Assembly (NCBI RefSeq): GCF_016881005.1
Contig: NZ_JACOPV010000012.1
Location: 169,561 to 233,560 of the forward strand
Source: Pseudomonas arcuscaelestis
Lineage (GTDB): Bacteria > Pseudomonadota > Gammaproteobacteria > Pseudomonadales > Pseudomonadaceae
Reading direction: 5' to 3'
Length of the DNA stretch: 64,000 nt
The notes under the pieces were generated by a model. That model saw only the letters and a program-made list of their open reading frames with translations. It ran no database searches and was not told the origin of the DNA. Positions 24,889-33,508 of the stretch are shown piece after piece. Within the stretch, counting starts at the first letter, position 1; every line of letters starts with the position of its first letter. The position numbers were made by a program, and so were the translations under genes.

Positions 24889-25455
24889 ATGGCCTTGGGA
24901 AAATTGCAGCGCATGTCTATCCGATTGAAATTGTTGAGAAAGAAATTGGGAATTACCTTGGAGGTGCTGGCCGAAAAGTCCGGCATGACCAAGAGCTATT
25001 TGTCCAAGGTTGAGCGTGGCCTGAATACCCCATCCATTGCCGCCGCCTTGAAGCTGGCGCGGGCGCTGAGTGTCAATGTTGAAGAACTGTTTGCCGAAGA
25101 TTCGCCCGGGCAGGCGCGTTTCAGCCTGGTTCGTTGCGGCGAGCGCCAAGCGTTGTCAGGAAGTGCCCAGGGGCCAGGTTACGCGGTGCTGGCCAACCAT
25201 ATTGGCAGCCGCAGCTTGCTGCCATTTATCATCAGCCCACCGTCTGATTTCAGCGATTCAACCTTCAAGGAGCACCTTGGAGAAGAATTCCTGTTTGTTC
25301 ACGAAGGCCAGGTAGAAGTGGATTTCATGAGCGAGCGGGTCATCCTCGAACGGGGTGATGCGCTTTATTTCAACGCCCAGACACCGCACCGCCTGCGCTC
25401 GCTAGGCGAGGTACAGGCACAGTTGCTGGTGGTTGTGCATGACGCTGAAGGTTGA
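24889..25455 (+). CDS. XRE-family regulator with C-terminal cupin domain
   Basis: A 188-residue regulator. Residues about 9-65 form an XRE helix-turn-helix (LKLLRKKLGITLEVLAEKSGMTKSYLSKVERGLNTPSI). The rest is a cupin sensor domain with EEFLFVHEGQVEVDF and HRL near the end, as in PuuR-like regulators of nitrogen or oxo-acid catabolism. ATG codons at 24889 and 24913 are both possible; a GTG at 24862 falls inside the operator and is unlikely. It faces the aldolase/DapA-like genes and almost certainly controls them through the palindrome between. Its TGA stop overlaps the next gene's ATG. Confidence 0.88.
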   Translation: MALGKLQRMSIRLKLLRKKLGITLEVLAEKSGMTKSYLSKVERGLNTPSIAAALKLARALSVNVEELFAEDSPGQARFSLVRCGERQALSGSAQGPGYAVLANHIGSRSLLPFIISPPSDFSDSTFKEHLGEEFLFVHEGQVEVDFMSERVILERGDALYFNAQTPHRLRSLGEVQAQLLVVVHDAEG

Positions 25456-26246
25456 TGCCGATGGGCAGTCATTCTCGATTCTGGCGTGATCCGGCGCTGC
25501 CGTTCATTGAGGCACGCAGCGTCGATGATGGACGCAAAGTCTGCTATGCGCCGCATTCCCACCAGAGTTTTTCCATCGGCGCGATTACCCGTGGTCGCAG
25601 CACCTATGTGAACGCTGGCGGCCATCAACAGGTAGCTGAAGGTACCGTTGTTCTGATGAACCCCGGGGCGGTACACGCGTGCAATCCTATTGATGGCGAG
25701 CCATGGTCCTACTTCATGATGTACGTAGACCTGCCATGGTTGCAGGCACTGGGCTTCCAGCCGTTTGAGGTGTTAAGCAGTGACTCGCCAAGGCTCTACC
25801 AGAACCTGTGCGAGCTTCACGCGCTGCTGGAAGACGAACTATTGAGCAGCACCAGCAAGCTTGCAGCCCTGCGTATTTTCTTCAGTGAGTTGATCGAGCA
25901 AGTGCCTTCCAGACGAAGCGCTGAAAATCAGGTCAACACGCGCTTGCTGGCGGCTGCAGCCTTTGTTCGTGAACATTGCACCGAGCCGCTTCGGCTACAG
26001 GACATTGGTGATGCCGTCGGCCTGTCCAGTTCGTACTTGATTCGGGCGTTCAAGCAGCAATTTGGCTTGACGCCTCATGGCTATCTGCTCGATCAGCGCG
26101 TGCAATATGCCCGGGCACGGTTGCGCCGTGGTGGAATCATCTCTGAAGTAGCCCTGGAAGCAGGCTTTGCCGATCAGGCGCATCTGCAACGGGCTTTCAA
26201 ACGCCACTTGGCGGCAACGCCGGGGCACTATCGATCAGCTCATTAG
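25455..26246 (+). CDS. AraC-family regulator with N-terminal cupin
   Basis: A 263-residue regulator with an AraC-type cupin (YAPHSHQSFSIGAITRGRSTYVNAGG, VVLMNPGAVHACNP) and a C-terminal pair of helix-turn-helix motifs (LRLQDIGDAVGLSSSYLIRAFKQQFGLTPHGYLLDQRV, ISEVALEAGFADQAHLQRAFKRHL). The start at 25455 overlaps the stop of the XRE-cupin gene, but its partner is more likely the convergent LysE-type exporter gene, with which it overlaps by 12 bases; AraC plus LysE pairs are common in pseudomonads. The sensed ligand would then be an amino acid or similar compound. Confidence 0.88.
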   Translation: MPMGSHSRFWRDPALPFIEARSVDDGRKVCYAPHSHQSFSIGAITRGRSTYVNAGGHQQVAEGTVVLMNPGAVHACNPIDGEPWSYFMMYVDLPWLQALGFQPFEVLSSDSPRLYQNLCELHALLEDELLSSTSKLAALRIFFSELIEQVPSRRSAENQVNTRLLAAAAFVREHCTEPLRLQDIGDAVGLSSSYLIRAFKQQFGLTPHGYLLDQRVQYARARLRRGGIISEVALEAGFADQAHLQRAFKRHLAATPGHYRSAH

Positions 26247-26822
26247 TAGATACACGGCACTGGCCAGCAACAGCACTGCCAGCACGCGATTGAACACGCG
26301 TACTCTGCCGGGATTGCCCAAGTACTGGCTGATTACACTTCCAGCCCAGGCCCAACTGGCAATGGACACGTAGCAGATTGCAAAGTAGATGCCGGTGAAC
26401 TGCCAGAGCAGACCGGTTTCACCTTCGCCGAGAAACGCCCCAATACCCGCCACGCAAGCCAGCCAAGCCTTGGGGTTGAGCCATTGCAAGGTGGCGCCGG
26501 CGAGCATCGAAGGTGCCGATGCAGCACCGCTGTCAGCCAACTCGCCACGGTCACTGGCCAGTTTCCAGGCCATGTACAGCAAAAACACTACCCCACCTGC
26601 GTGCAGCACCTGGGTCAGGGCAGGCCAGTGACGCAGCAACTCGTGCAGTCCCAATCCAATCAGCAATAGCAGCAGGCTGAAACCCAGGGTGGCGCCGGTG
26701 ACATGCCGCAGGCTGGCGCGCAAGCCATGGCGGGCGCCACTGCCCAGGGCGACAATGTTGACCGGTCCGGGAGAGATGGAGGAGGCCAGCGCAAAAGCGG
26801 CCATCGATAGCATCAGGCTCAT
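26235..26822 (-). CDS. LysE/RhtB-family exporter
   Basis: A 195-residue inner-membrane protein with about six hydrophobic helices. The N-terminus SMAAFALASSISPGPVNIVALGSGARHGLRASLRHVTGATLGF holds the PGP motif and the charged loop of LysE-type amino-acid exporters, and LQWLNPKAWLACVAGIGAF carries the NPK motif of the fourth helix. Such proteins expel amino acids or their toxic analogues. It converges on the AraC gene with a 12-base overlap. The exported compound is unknown. Confidence 0.9.
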   Translation of the reverse strand: MSLMLSMAAFALASSISPGPVNIVALGSGARHGLRASLRHVTGATLGFSLLLLLIGLGLHELLRHWPALTQVLHAGGVVFLLYMAWKLASDRGELADSGAASAPSMLAGATLQWLNPKAWLACVAGIGAFLGEGETGLLWQFTGIYFAICYVSIASWAWAGSVISQYLGNPGRVRVFNRVLAVLLLASAVYLLMS

Positions 26823-27111
26823 GAGTATGTGTTCCGCAAGTAAGGTCGATGCAGTGTGCTGGCCTGGCCGTCGCGGGTATTGAAGAAAACTACCCTCGTG
26901 AATGCACTGATGCTGCGCGCGGGAAAAGTTTTACAGAATTTGAAATAGTTTTGCGCTGTGAGAAAACCCTGCTGGAATTGTAGGATCTCCTCCCCAATTG
27001 ATATTAGGTTGTTATGACTTCGTTTTCGGAGCCCCCCAGTACCTGGCCAACCCGGCCATTCTCCCGTCCTTGTGACGTTTCTTCTGTGTTCACCTCGAAG
27101 AGTACCTACCC

Positions 27112-28683
27112 ATGGAATGGCTAGCCGACCCCACGGCCTGGCTGGGCCTTGCCACGCTTATTGTGCTGGAGCTGGTACTGGGTATCGACAACCTGGTGTT
27201 CATTGCCATCCTTGCCGACAAGTTGCCACCACATCAGCGCGACCGTGCGCGGGTCATCGGCCTGTCGCTGGCGTTGATCATGCGCCTGGGCCTGCTGGCC
27301 AGTATTTCCTGGATGGTGACCCTGACCGCGCCGCTGTTCGAGGTATTCGACAAGAGCTTCTCCGGTCGTGACCTGATCATGCTCTTCGGTGGTGTGTTCC
27401 TGTTGTTCAAGGCCACCATGGAGTTGCACGAACGTCTCGAAGGTCATGTGGCGCAAACCAATGGCAATACACGCCACTCTGCGTTCTGGCCGATCGTGGC
27501 GCAGATCGTGGTGCTGGACGCGGTGTTCTCGCTGGACGCTGTGATCACTGCCGTGGGCATGGTTGAACACTTGTCGATCATGATGATCGCGGTGATCTTC
27601 TCCATCGGTATCATGATCGTTGCCAGCAAGCCGTTGACGCGCTTCGTCAACAGTCACCCGACCGTGATCATGCTGTGTTTGGGCTTTTTGATGATGATCG
27701 GCTTCAGCCTTACCGCTGAAGGCCTGGGCTTCCACATTCCGAAAGGCTACTTGTACGCGGCAATTGGTTTCTCGATTGCGGTTGAGGTGTTCAATCAGTT
27801 GGCCCGTGCCGGTCGCAAGCGCAACTTGCAGCAACACCAGCCACTGCGTGAGCGTACTGCCCATGCCGTGCTGCGTTTGTTGGGCGGGCGTCGCGTCGAG
27901 GCGGACGAGGTGGGTGAGGATATCGCCGATCTGGTCGGCGACGGTGAAGAGCAAGTGCTGTTCGATCGTCGCGAGCGGGTCATGATCAGTGGTGTGCTGA
28001 ACCTTGCCGAACGTCCGATCAAGACCGTGATGACCGTGCGGGCCGAGGTCGATACGGTTGACCTGGCACAACCGGCCGAGGACATTCGCAAAGCGCTGAT
28101 GCATTCCTCCTATTCGCGCCTGCCGCTGATTCGCGATGGCCGCATAGATGAACCGCTGGGCTTTGTGCACAAGAAGGAACTGCTCAAGGAACTGCTGGCC
28201 GGTAACGAGCCCGATCTGGAGAGCCTGGTGCGTGCTCCGTTGAACCTGCTGGAAAGCTTCAGCATTCTCAACGCTCTTGAGCAGATGCGCAGCAAGTCGA
28301 CCCACATTGCGTTCGTGGTCAATGAATTCGGTGATTTCACCGGTATCCTGACCATGACCGATATTCTCGAGTCGATCGCCGGTGAGTTACCCGATGCCAG
28401 TGAGGTGGAGGGGCCTGGCATTGTCGAGGACGGTCAGGGCTTTGTCGTCAATGGCGCCTTGAACCTCAGTCAGATCCAGGCACGCACCGGCTTCGCAGCC
28501 AAGCCTACCGAGGATTACCAGACCCTCGCGGGCCTGGTGATGAGTTTGCTGGACCGTTTGCCTGTGGTAGGCGACCGCCTGGAATGGAACGGCTGGCAGA
28601 TGACTGTTGTTGCGGTTGAGGAACGCCGGGTTCGCGAGGTGCGCCTCAAGCCGAACGACGCTGGTGGCGCAGCAAATGCTTGA
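27112..28683 (+). CDS. TerC-family membrane protein fused to CBS pair and CorC/HlyC domain
   Basis: A 523-residue protein with three parts. Residues about 1-240 are a TerC membrane domain with seven or eight helices and the conserved acidic motifs LELVLGIDNLVFIAI and VVLDAVFSLDAVITAVGM. Residues about 300-420 are a CBS pair (MTVRAEVDTVDLAQPAEDIRKALMHSSYSRLPLI; FVVNEFGDFTGILTMTDILE). The last 80 residues form a transporter-associated CorC_HlyC domain. The layout matches E. coli YoaE/YegH. TerC proteins are linked to manganese or other metal export, which is family knowledge only. The start is ATG at 27112 after a GAAGAG site. Its 3' end overlaps the convergent EamA gene by 38 bases. Confidence 0.9.
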   Translation: MEWLADPTAWLGLATLIVLELVLGIDNLVFIAILADKLPPHQRDRARVIGLSLALIMRLGLLASISWMVTLTAPLFEVFDKSFSGRDLIMLFGGVFLLFKATMELHERLEGHVAQTNGNTRHSAFWPIVAQIVVLDAVFSLDAVITAVGMVEHLSIMMIAVIFSIGIMIVASKPLTRFVNSHPTVIMLCLGFLMMIGFSLTAEGLGFHIPKGYLYAAIGFSIAVEVFNQLARAGRKRNLQQHQPLRERTAHAVLRLLGGRRVEADEVGEDIADLVGDGEEQVLFDRRERVMISGVLNLAERPIKTVMTVRAEVDTVDLAQPAEDIRKALMHSSYSRLPLIRDGRIDEPLGFVHKKELLKELLAGNEPDLESLVRAPLNLLESFSILNALEQMRSKSTHIAFVVNEFGDFTGILTMTDILESIAGELPDASEVEGPGIVEDGQGFVVNGALNLSQIQARTGFAAKPTEDYQTLAGLVMSLLDRLPVVGDRLEWNGWQMTVVAVEERRVREVRLKPNDAGGAANA

Positions 28684-29533
28684 TGCCTTCAAGGATCAGC
28701 ACCAGTACCGCCAGCCAGATCGGCAGATAAGTCAGCCACTGGTCGGGACCGATGGTCTCGCCCAGTAGTAGCGCCACAGCTACCAGCAACACTGGCTCGA
28801 CATAACTGAGCAGGCCGAACAAGCTGAACGCCAGCATTCGGCTTGCCAGTACGTAGCAGATCAGTGCCATCGCGCTGATCACCCCCAGGAGTGGAATCAG
28901 CCAATACAATCCAGGGTGCTCGATCAGATCCCGGGCGCTCAGCGGGCCTTGAACGACGAAGTACAGCGCCGCTGGCAGCAGGAGGAACATGTCCGCCCAG
29001 AGGCCTCCCAGATGGTCGGTACGGCATTTGCGCCGCAAGACGAAATACAACGGGTAGCCAATGGCGACCAGCATGGTTTCCCACGCGAAACTGCCATGCT
29101 GGTAAAGCTCGTGACCAACCCCGGTGGCAGCGCATGCCACGGCCAGTTTCTGCAGGCGCGACAAGCGCTCGCCGTAGACCACTCGACCGGTCAGGACCAT
29201 GGTCAGGGGCAGGAGGAAATACCCTAACGACACTTCCAGGCTACGCCCGTGCAACGGTGCCCAGAGAAACAGCCACAGCTGCACCCCTAGCAACGCTGAC
29301 GTGCCTATCTGGCCCAGCAGCAGTAGCGGCTTTTCGCGTATGCGCTTGAGCAGTCCGGTGACCAGTTGCCAGTCTTTGCTCAACAGCAGGAACAGGGTCA
29401 GGCAGGGGAGGGTCAGCAATGTGCGCCAACCAAAGACTTCCTCACCGTCAAGCGGCGTCAGCAGGGATGTGTAGAAATACATCACGGCGAACAAACAACT
29501 GGCCATGACTGATGAAACGATGCCTTTGAACAC
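28646..29533 (-). CDS. EamA/RarD-type drug-metabolite permease
   Basis: A 295-residue inner-membrane protein with ten predicted helices in two EamA halves, beginning FKGIVSSVMASCLFAVMYFYTSLLTPLDGEEVFGWR, which is the RarD sub-family opening. The second half includes YVLASRMLAFSLFGLLSYVEPVLLVAVALLLGE, the most conserved EamA segment. Members export small metabolites, and some give chloramphenicol sensitivity phenotypes; the substrate here is unknown. The gene converges on the TerC gene, overlapping 38 bases at the 3' end, and lies 32 bases downstream of the EAL-domain gene on the same strand. Confidence 0.88.
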   Translation of the reverse strand: MFKGIVSSVMASCLFAVMYFYTSLLTPLDGEEVFGWRTLLTLPCLTLFLLLSKDWQLVTGLLKRIREKPLLLLGQIGTSALLGVQLWLFLWAPLHGRSLEVSLGYFLLPLTMVLTGRVVYGERLSRLQKLAVACAATGVGHELYQHGSFAWETMLVAIGYPLYFVLRRKCRTDHLGGLWADMFLLLPAALYFVVQGPLSARDLIEHPGLYWLIPLLGVISAMALICYVLASRMLAFSLFGLLSYVEPVLLVAVALLLGETIGPDQWLTYLPIWLAVLVLILEGIKHLLRHQRRSA

Positions 29534-29565
29534 GAGGGCCTCTGAAGTAGGAAAAAGAAAGGCGC

Positions 29566-31146
29566 TTAACTATCAAAAGTCAGCGGCTGGTTGTCAGTGG
29601 CTGACGCTACGCCTTGCGCCTGCAAGGCCTGAATGAATGCCTGGCCCGACATTGGTCGGGCAAACAGGTAGCCTTGCTGGAAGTCGACGTTGTGCCGGGC
29701 CAGGTAGTCACGTTGCGCTTCGGTCTCAACGCCCTCGGCGACAATTCCCAGGCCCAGTTTGCTCGATAGCTCAATGATACTGTCAAGAATATGCAGCGAC
29801 AGCGCATCGCCGCCGATCATGGCCACGAAGCTCTGGTCGATCTTCAGGTAGTCAACCTGGAACTGACGCAGATAGGCCAGGCTGGATTGACCGGTGCCAA
29901 AGTCATCTACCGCGATCATTACGCCCAGATCATGAAGGCCGGCAAACAAGGCATGGGTGACGTCGCTTGGCGCAACCAGCTTGCGTTCTGTCAGCTCCAG
30001 GGTCAGGCGCACGCGGTCGTTGGGAAACGCCGCAAGGAATTGACGGCAATCGTCCAGCAGCGCCATGTCCTGGCAGTGGTCGGCGGTGATGTTGATACCA
30101 ATGTGAAAGCCGTCCTCCATGAGTTCGGCGTGCGGCGCCAGCAGTTGGGCCGTGCGCTGGAACAGTTGGCGGGTCATGGGCACGATCTGCCCGCTGTGTT
30201 CTGCATAGGGAATGAACAGGTCCGGACGCACCAGGCCTTCATGAGGGTGCTGCCAGCGCATCAGGACCTCGACACCGGCCCAGCAGTAATCGCCGCTGCG
30301 CACCACAGGTTGAAAGAAAGGCACGAACTCATTGGCTTCAATGGCGCGTTGCAATTCGGCACGCGGCGAACTGGCCCGGCGCAGTTGCCAGTAACAGGTT
30401 GCACCGGCTATGGCGCCGAGTATGACCAGCAACAGGAACATGGCCAGGTACTCACTGCGCATCTGTTGAGCCACCTTGCCCTCGCTGAATCCGCTGTGAA
30501 TAGAGAAGGGATAGCGCGTTGAGACAAACTCGGTGGCTGCCACCTCAGGCTGTGGAACCATGCCGGCCTGGACCTTTCCAGCGCGGTCCAGCCAGTGTTG
30601 GCCGACTTGCAGAATGAGGTAGTTGTCATTGCCGAGCAGATAAAGCGCCCCGATCAAATGATCACCATCGACCGTAACAACTGCTGCTCGTTCTCCTTCA
30701 GCCAATCGGTAGACCAGTAGGGGGTGCCCAGGGGTTACCGAGTTGCCGTCCATCAGCCAGAGCTTGCCCTCTACGTAGTCGCTGGTGTCGACCTGTTCGC
30801 TATAAGGGCCGAACAGCGAACTGCAATACAATTCACCGCGGTACTCAAGGTTGGTGGAGCGTACAAAGGCGCGCCGGGTTACCTGATCGCGTAGGGCGAG
30901 CTTTTCATTGATGCAAGGTTGCCCTGCCAATGGCAAGAGATCGCTAGCGGCTTTGGACAAATTTGCGAGAATGCGCTCGATCTGATTGCCTACTCGTTGC
31001 GCTGTGGCTTCGCTACGGTTGTGCAGTTCCCGTTCGGATTGCCATTGCATGATTAACAGGCCGCAAAGGACAGGCACCAGCCCCACCAGCCATGGCAGCA
31101 CATGGCGCCAGAAGCGTAGGGGGTGATGTTTTACCGAAAAGGGCAT
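29566..31146 (-). CDS. Cyclic-di-GMP phosphodiesterase with periplasmic CSS-motif domain and EAL domain
   Basis: A 526-residue membrane enzyme. A first helix (about 16-33) and a second (about 236-255) bracket a periplasmic CSS domain, with LAGQPC near residue 78 and ELYCSSLFG near 105; the paired cysteines form the redox-sensitive disulfide known from E. coli PdeB/PdeC-type proteins. The cytoplasmic EAL domain (about 265-510) keeps the catalytic set: EVLMRW, the NITADH loop, ELTERK, DDFGTGQSSLAYL, LKIDQSFV and AEGVETEAQ. So it should hydrolyse c-di-GMP under control of periplasmic redox state. A paralogous CSS domain lacking EAL is encoded at 32594-33400, across hpd. Confidence 0.92.
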   Translation of the reverse strand: MPFSVKHHPLRFWRHVLPWLVGLVPVLCGLLIMQWQSERELHNRSEATAQRVGNQIERILANLSKAASDLLPLAGQPCINEKLALRDQVTRRAFVRSTNLEYRGELYCSSLFGPYSEQVDTSDYVEGKLWLMDGNSVTPGHPLLVYRLAEGERAAVVTVDGDHLIGALYLLGNDNYLILQVGQHWLDRAGKVQAGMVPQPEVAATEFVSTRYPFSIHSGFSEGKVAQQMRSEYLAMFLLLVILGAIAGATCYWQLRRASSPRAELQRAIEANEFVPFFQPVVRSGDYCWAGVEVLMRWQHPHEGLVRPDLFIPYAEHSGQIVPMTRQLFQRTAQLLAPHAELMEDGFHIGINITADHCQDMALLDDCRQFLAAFPNDRVRLTLELTERKLVAPSDVTHALFAGLHDLGVMIAVDDFGTGQSSLAYLRQFQVDYLKIDQSFVAMIGGDALSLHILDSIIELSSKLGLGIVAEGVETEAQRDYLARHNVDFQQGYLFARPMSGQAFIQALQAQGVASATDNQPLTFDS

Positions 31147-31465
31147 GGCGACTAACCTTAAAAGACGGAGCTGTGCAGAGGATAGCCGTCCGTCGACGCT
31201 TCGTGTGTCTGGACGTTGAAGTTAAAGTGCGACAAATTGGATTACGCACTGTAGAATCTTCTTACGCATACAATAATAAGATTTCTCATCATCGAGGAAT
31301 CAGCCCGCCGAGAATGGGTCCATATGAAGTGTCATGGGTTCAAGCTGATTTATGGTGACTACCTCGCACGCAGTGTGAGGGGCGTCTCCTGCGCGCCGCC
31401 ATCATCGCTCCACATCGATAGCAAGCAATCACCGTTTTTAGCGCTTTGATGATGAGGTAATGAGC
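31147..31465. promoter_or_regulatory. Divergent promoter region between the EAL gene and hpd
   Basis: About 319 bases with no gene visible. A 6-bp inverted repeat, AGTGCG and CGCACT with a 13-base spacer, spans 31226-31250 and could be a regulator site. AT-rich sequence at 31251-31300 fits a promoter for hpd. Confidence 0.4.
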
Positions 31466-32542
31466 ATGGCCGACATTTTTGAAAACCCGATGGGCCTGAT
31501 GGGCTTCGAATTCATTGAGTTCGCATCGCCGGCACCGGGCGTGCTGGAGCCGATCTTCCAGATCATGGGCTTCACCAAGGTGGCTAGCCACCGCTCCAAA
31601 GATGTACACCTGTACCGCCAGGGCGACATCAATCTTATTCTGAACAACGAACCGAAAAGCATTGCGTCCTACTTCGCTGCCGAGCACGGTCCGTCCGTTT
31701 GCGGTATGGCGTTCCGTGTCCGCAATGCCCACGAAGCCTACGCCCGCGCCCTGGAATTGGGGGCTCAGCCGGTGGAAATCGAAACCGGTCCGATGGAACT
31801 TCGTTTGCCTGCAATCAAGGGTATCGGTGGTGCGCCGCTGTACCTGATCGACCGGTTTGAAGAGGGCAGTTCGATCTATGACATCGACTTCAACTTCATC
31901 GAAGGTGTCGACCGCCATCCGGTAGGCGCTGGCCTGAAGATCATCGACCACCTGACCCACAACGTTTACCGTGGCCGTATGGCCTATTGGGCTGCGTTCT
32001 ACGAGAAGTTGTTCAACTTCCGCGAGATTCGTTACTTCGACATCAAGGGCGAGTACACCGGCTTGACCTCCAAGGCCATGACCGCACCAGATGGCATGAT
32101 CCGCATTCCGTTGAACGAAGAATCGTCCAAGGGTGCCGGTCAGATCGAAGAGTTCCTGATGCAGTTCAACGGCGAGGGCATCCAGCATGTGGCCTTCCTG
32201 ACCGACGACCTGCTGCAGAGCTGGGACGCGCTGAAAAAGCTTGGCATGCGCTTCATGACTGCACCGCCGCAAACCTATTACGAAATGCTCGAAGGGCGGT
32301 TGCCGGGTCATGGCGAGCCGGTGGACCAATTGCAGGCTCGGGGGATTCTGCTCGATGGTTCTTCACAGCCGGACGACAAACGTCTGCTGTTGCAGATTTT
32401 CTCCGAAACCCTGATGGGCCCGGTATTTTTCGAGTTCATCCAGCGCAAGGGCGATGACGGCTTCGGTGAAGGCAACTTCAAGGCATTGTTCGAGTCCATC
32501 GAGCGCGACCAGGTGCGCCGTGGCGTGCTGAACGCCGAGTAA
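31466..32542 (+). CDS. hpd: 4-hydroxyphenylpyruvate dioxygenase
   Basis: A 358-residue non-haem iron enzyme that converts 4-hydroxyphenylpyruvate to homogentisate in tyrosine breakdown. The sequence is nearly colinear with the crystallised P. fluorescens enzyme as I recall it: MADIFENPMGLMGFEFIEFAS, IDHLTHNVYRGRM, IQHVAFLTDDL and FFEFIQRKGDDGFGEGN. Iron ligands are the His in IDHLTH, the His in IQHVAF and the Glu in FFEFIQ. I prefer the ATG at 31466 because the family starts there; another ATG at 31460 lies close to a GAGG site. hmgA, maiA and fahA are not in the window. A clear terminator follows. Confidence 0.96.
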   Translation: MADIFENPMGLMGFEFIEFASPAPGVLEPIFQIMGFTKVASHRSKDVHLYRQGDINLILNNEPKSIASYFAAEHGPSVCGMAFRVRNAHEAYARALELGAQPVEIETGPMELRLPAIKGIGGAPLYLIDRFEEGSSIYDIDFNFIEGVDRHPVGAGLKIIDHLTHNVYRGRMAYWAAFYEKLFNFREIRYFDIKGEYTGLTSKAMTAPDGMIRIPLNEESSKGAGQIEEFLMQFNGEGIQHVAFLTDDLLQSWDALKKLGMRFMTAPPQTYYEMLEGRLPGHGEPVDQLQARGILLDGSSQPDDKRLLLQIFSETLMGPVFFEFIQRKGDDGFGEGNFKALFESIERDQVRRGVLNAE

Positions 32543-32559
32543 TCGGTTGCAAGCAACAA

Positions 32560-32590
32560 GGCCATTGAGCATGAGTTCAATGGCCTTTTT
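32560..32590 (+). terminator. Rho-independent terminator of hpd
   Basis: GGCCATTGA and TCAATGGCC form a perfect 9-bp stem around an 8-base loop, followed by TTTTT, 18 bases past the hpd stop. Confidence 0.85.
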
Positions 32591-32593
32591 GCG

Positions 32594-33400
32594 TTATGAG
32601 GCATGCTTTTGTGGCTGACGGCCTTTCGCTCTTCGATATAAGCCCCAGTATCCGGCAGCGGAGGTCATGATGCCCACCAGCAACAGCGAGGGTAATGTCG
32701 ATTTCATTGCCTGGCGCATGGCCCGCCAAGTGTGGCCTTCGGGGTAACCGGCGTGCACGGTATAGCCAAACTGCTCCGAGGTGAGCCTCAAGCTGTTCTG
32801 CGCATGGTTGGGTACTCGACTGCCATCCCCGTGGCCTGTCGCCCAAATGTACTGAGTACCGAATTGCAGGCTCAGGACCACCGCGTTCTGGAATCCAAGC
32901 AACTCCGCCTGCAGGACTCGCAAGTCGGCCACCGCAACCACTGCATAGGGGCTGGTCTGCTTGCGATAGCGCAGAATGGCCGAATTCGGGGTTGCCCGGT
33001 TGCCTGCGGCCACGCGAAGACGTTCGTTGACATCGCTACCCTCGTCAATCGTGTAGTCGGTGGAGCCATACAGCGTGCTGCAAAATACCCGATGGTCTTT
33101 TTCAATTGCCATCGAACGGACATTGGGCTGTTTGACTACTTCTTTGCGTAGCTCGGGCAAAATGTCGTCGCAAGGGTTGCCGGTGAGCTTTAATGCCTGC
33201 GTGCTGGAGTTATGCAGGGATTCGATAACCCTATCGATCGCGTAAATTGCTTCATTTGCCGTGACGGCAATGGTTTCTTCTTGTTTACGGTCGACCTGCA
33301 AGGCAAGAACCAGCAGGCCGCAAGCTACTGGCGCCAATCCGATCAGAAGGGTAACCAGAAACTCGATCAGGCTACGCCCTGCGTTTGAGTATGGAACCAT
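32594..33400 (-). CDS. CSS-motif periplasmic sensor protein lacking the EAL domain
   Basis: A 268-residue protein with two transmembrane helices (about 14-33 and 240-258) and, between them, the same CSS-type domain as the EAL protein at 29566-31146: LTGNPC near residue 77 and VFCSTLYG near 107 hold the two cysteines. CSS domains normally end in a cytoplasmic EAL phosphodiesterase, but this one stops 10-20 residues after the second helix (GLYRRAKGRQPQKHAS). No EAL remnant is visible between its stop and the hpd terminator, so it is either a natural stand-alone sensor or a truncated paralogue. Function unknown; it might associate with the full-length neighbour. Confidence 0.8.
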   Translation of the reverse strand: MVPYSNAGRSLIEFLVTLLIGLAPVACGLLVLALQVDRKQEETIAVTANEAIYAIDRVIESLHNSSTQALKLTGNPCDDILPELRKEVVKQPNVRSMAIEKDHRVFCSTLYGSTDYTIDEGSDVNERLRVAAGNRATPNSAILRYRKQTSPYAVVAVADLRVLQAELLGFQNAVVLSLQFGTQYIWATGHGDGSRVPNHAQNSLRLTSEQFGYTVHAGYPEGHTWRAMRQAMKSTLPSLLLVGIMTSAAGYWGLYRRAKGRQPQKHAS

Positions 33401-33508
33401 GGTGGGTTGCCTCTATGCTGAACCGATGCCCAGCATAGAGAAATGCCCAAGACGCGCCTGTAGGTTCCATTGTTGGCATCTGTAGTCCTATTCAGCTTGA
33501 GACTTGGG

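Noticed and set aside
26823..27111. Possible manganese (yybP-ykoY) riboswitch before the TerC gene
   Set aside because: TerC genes often have one, but I could not find the conserved loops in this leader.
27121..28305. 394-codon minus-strand frame over the TerC gene
   Set aside because: The TerC, CBS and CorC motifs are on the plus strand; this frame is rich in His and Gln and looks random.
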